Source: Synechococcus sp. Nb3U1 | GTDB lineage: Bacteria > Cyanobacteriota > Cyanobacteriia > Thermostichales > Thermostichaceae | Direction of reading: 5' to 3' | NCBI RefSeq assembly: GCF_021533835.1 | Contig: NZ_JAKFYQ010000001.1 | Coordinates: 1,990,427-2,054,426, forward strand | DNA length: 64,000 nucleotides | Part shown: positions 63,298-64,000 of the stretch, one piece after another | Layout of the letters: each line of letters starts with the position of its first letter | Numbering within the stretch: position 1 is the first letter of the stretch | Position numbers and translations under genes: made by a program | The notes under the pieces: generated by a model | Database searches by the model: none | The model's input: only the letters and a program-made list of their open reading frames with translations | Told to the model about the DNA's origin: nothing

Positions 63298-64000
63298 GCG
63301 TTACCCTTGTCATCCATCTCTAAACCATCCATCTCTGAGGCTCCTTGGCTCCCCTTACGCAAAACTGGCAAAGGGCCACGCCGCTGGGGCTGGGAGAGGG
63401 AGTCTTCCAAAAATTGCAGCAGATGCTGCAGGGATCCCGCCTCATCCACCAGATCTTTCCCCTTCACGGAGCGGAGGCTATTGCTGTTGCGCAAGGTTTG
63501 CAGGGCTTTTTCCAGAGGCAAGCCAGAGCGGTACAGCAACCGGTAGGCCTCGCGCAGCAAGGGTAGGGATCCCTCCATCGACTTGGCCCGCCGCAACCCC
63601 ACCAAATTCAAGCCGCGAATGCGGGCCGGGTGGCCTTCTGCCAACATGTAAGGGGGGACATCCCGGTCGATGCGGCTCATCGCCCCTACCATCGCCAGCC
63701 GTCCGACGCGGGTGAACTGATGGATCCCGACCATACCGCCGATACGGGCCTGCGACTCGATGTGGATATGTCCAGCCAAGGCAACGGCGTTGGTGATCAC
63801 CACCTGATTTTCAATCACACAATTGTGAGCCACGTGAGCATAGGCCATGAGCAAATTGTTGTCGCCGATTAGGGTGGCTTCCCCTTCATTGGTGGCTCGG
63901 TTGATGGTGACGAACTCGCGGATGCGGTTACCCCTGCCGATCACCACCTGGGAGGGAGCCCCGCTGTACTTGAGATCCTGCGGCTCGGTACCCAACACCG
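63294..64000 (-). CDS. lpxA: UDP-N-acetylglucosamine O-acyltransferase, N-terminus beyond window
   Basis: LpxA transfers a 3-hydroxyacyl chain to UDP-GlcNAc, the first step of lipid A synthesis. The visible part carries hexapeptide repeats of the left-handed beta helix and LpxA landmarks: IGRGNRIREFVTINRAT, NNLLMAYAHVAHNCVIENQVVITNAVALAGHI, IGGMVGIHQFTRVGRLAMVGAMSRIDRDVPPYMLAEGHPARIRGLNLVGLRR. The catalytic His is in AHVAHNC. The C-terminal helical domain is followed by an unusual tail (SQPQRRGPLPVLRKGSQG to MDDKGNA) of about 30 residues past the usual end. The start lies beyond the right edge of the window. Confidence 0.96.
   Translation of the reverse strand, partial: VLGTEPQDLKYSGAPSQVVIGRGNRIREFVTINRATNEGEATLIGDNNLLMAYAHVAHNCVIENQVVITNAVALAGHIHIESQARIGGMVGIHQFTRVGRLAMVGAMSRIDRDVPPYMLAEGHPARIRGLNLVGLRRAKSMEGSLPLLREAYRLLYRSGLPLEKALQTLRNSNSLRSVKGKDLVDEAGSLQHLLQFLEDSLSQPQRRGPLPVLRKGSQGASEMDGLEMDDKGNA

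Noticed and set aside
1-64000. tRNA or rRNA genes
   Set aside because: I scanned gaps for T-loop GTTCGA-type signatures with acceptor pairing and found none convincing.

Overview
The window is a piece of a cyanobacterial chromosome. Direct evidence is psbO (photosystem II manganese-stabilising protein), nblA (phycobilisome degradation adaptor), a chlorophyll-delivery-type MFS transporter, Ycf49/DUF2499 with DUF3593, and cyanobacterium-typical DUF3146 and DUF4168 proteins. The sequence is saturated with the octamer palindrome GGGATCCC, which occurs within most genes and many gaps, sometimes four times in under 200 bp. This takes the place of the usual cyanobacterial HIP1 palindrome GCGATCGC. 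From memory, such a variant fits the hot-spring Synechococcus/Thermostichus lineage; I cannot verify the species here.

Layout. 1-10 kb: the end of argC, a hypothetical protein, a pentapeptide-repeat protein, pdxA with a coupled membrane protein, aroB, a TIR-TPR protein, a polytopic membrane protein and a hotdog thioesterase. 10-20 kb: a lone GvpF/L protein, a sugar-phosphate nucleotidyltransferase, hisG, psbO, a methyltransferase, a minus-strand yihY-sua5-purE run, a BCD-family MFS transporter and a secreted conserved protein. 20-30 kb: a protein with a PD-(D/E)XK nuclease signature, a large secreted EEP-family nuclease lipoprotein broken by two compensating frameshifts, cbiD, def, and an nblA-ycf49-DUF3593 operon. 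30-40 kb: an RRM protein, an rRNA pseudouridine synthase, a J-domain/coiled-coil protein, purA, a Uma2 nuclease, a VOC protein carrying 12 perfect 24-bp repeats overlapping nnr, rlmN and leuC. 40-51 kb: a channel/TrkA protein with an aberrant filter, an NHL lipoprotein, rpiA, rimO, ndk, a cobalamin riboswitch driving hupE, an ATL-type protein and a 5'-nucleotidase lipoprotein.

51.4-55.0 kb differs. It lacks GGGATCCC but has three canonical HIP1 sites, and carries a decayed IS630 element, a TetR regulator, a C2-like small protein and a UPF0175/PIN toxin-antitoxin pair. This looks like an acquired island. 55-64 kb returns to ordinary content: an AmpG-like permease, DUF3146, DUF4168, a REC-GAF-histidine kinase, an FAD oxidoreductase, lpxB and the start-truncated lpxA.

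Most genes are single or in short coupled runs. ATGA or TAATG overlaps join pdxA with its neighbour, the membrane protein with the thioesterase, yihY-sua5, nblA-ycf49-DUF3593, VOC-nnr, the antitoxin-toxin pair and lpxA-lpxB. The cobalamin theme recurs in cbiD and in the riboswitch-controlled hupE. I saw no rRNA, tRNA or CRISPR.
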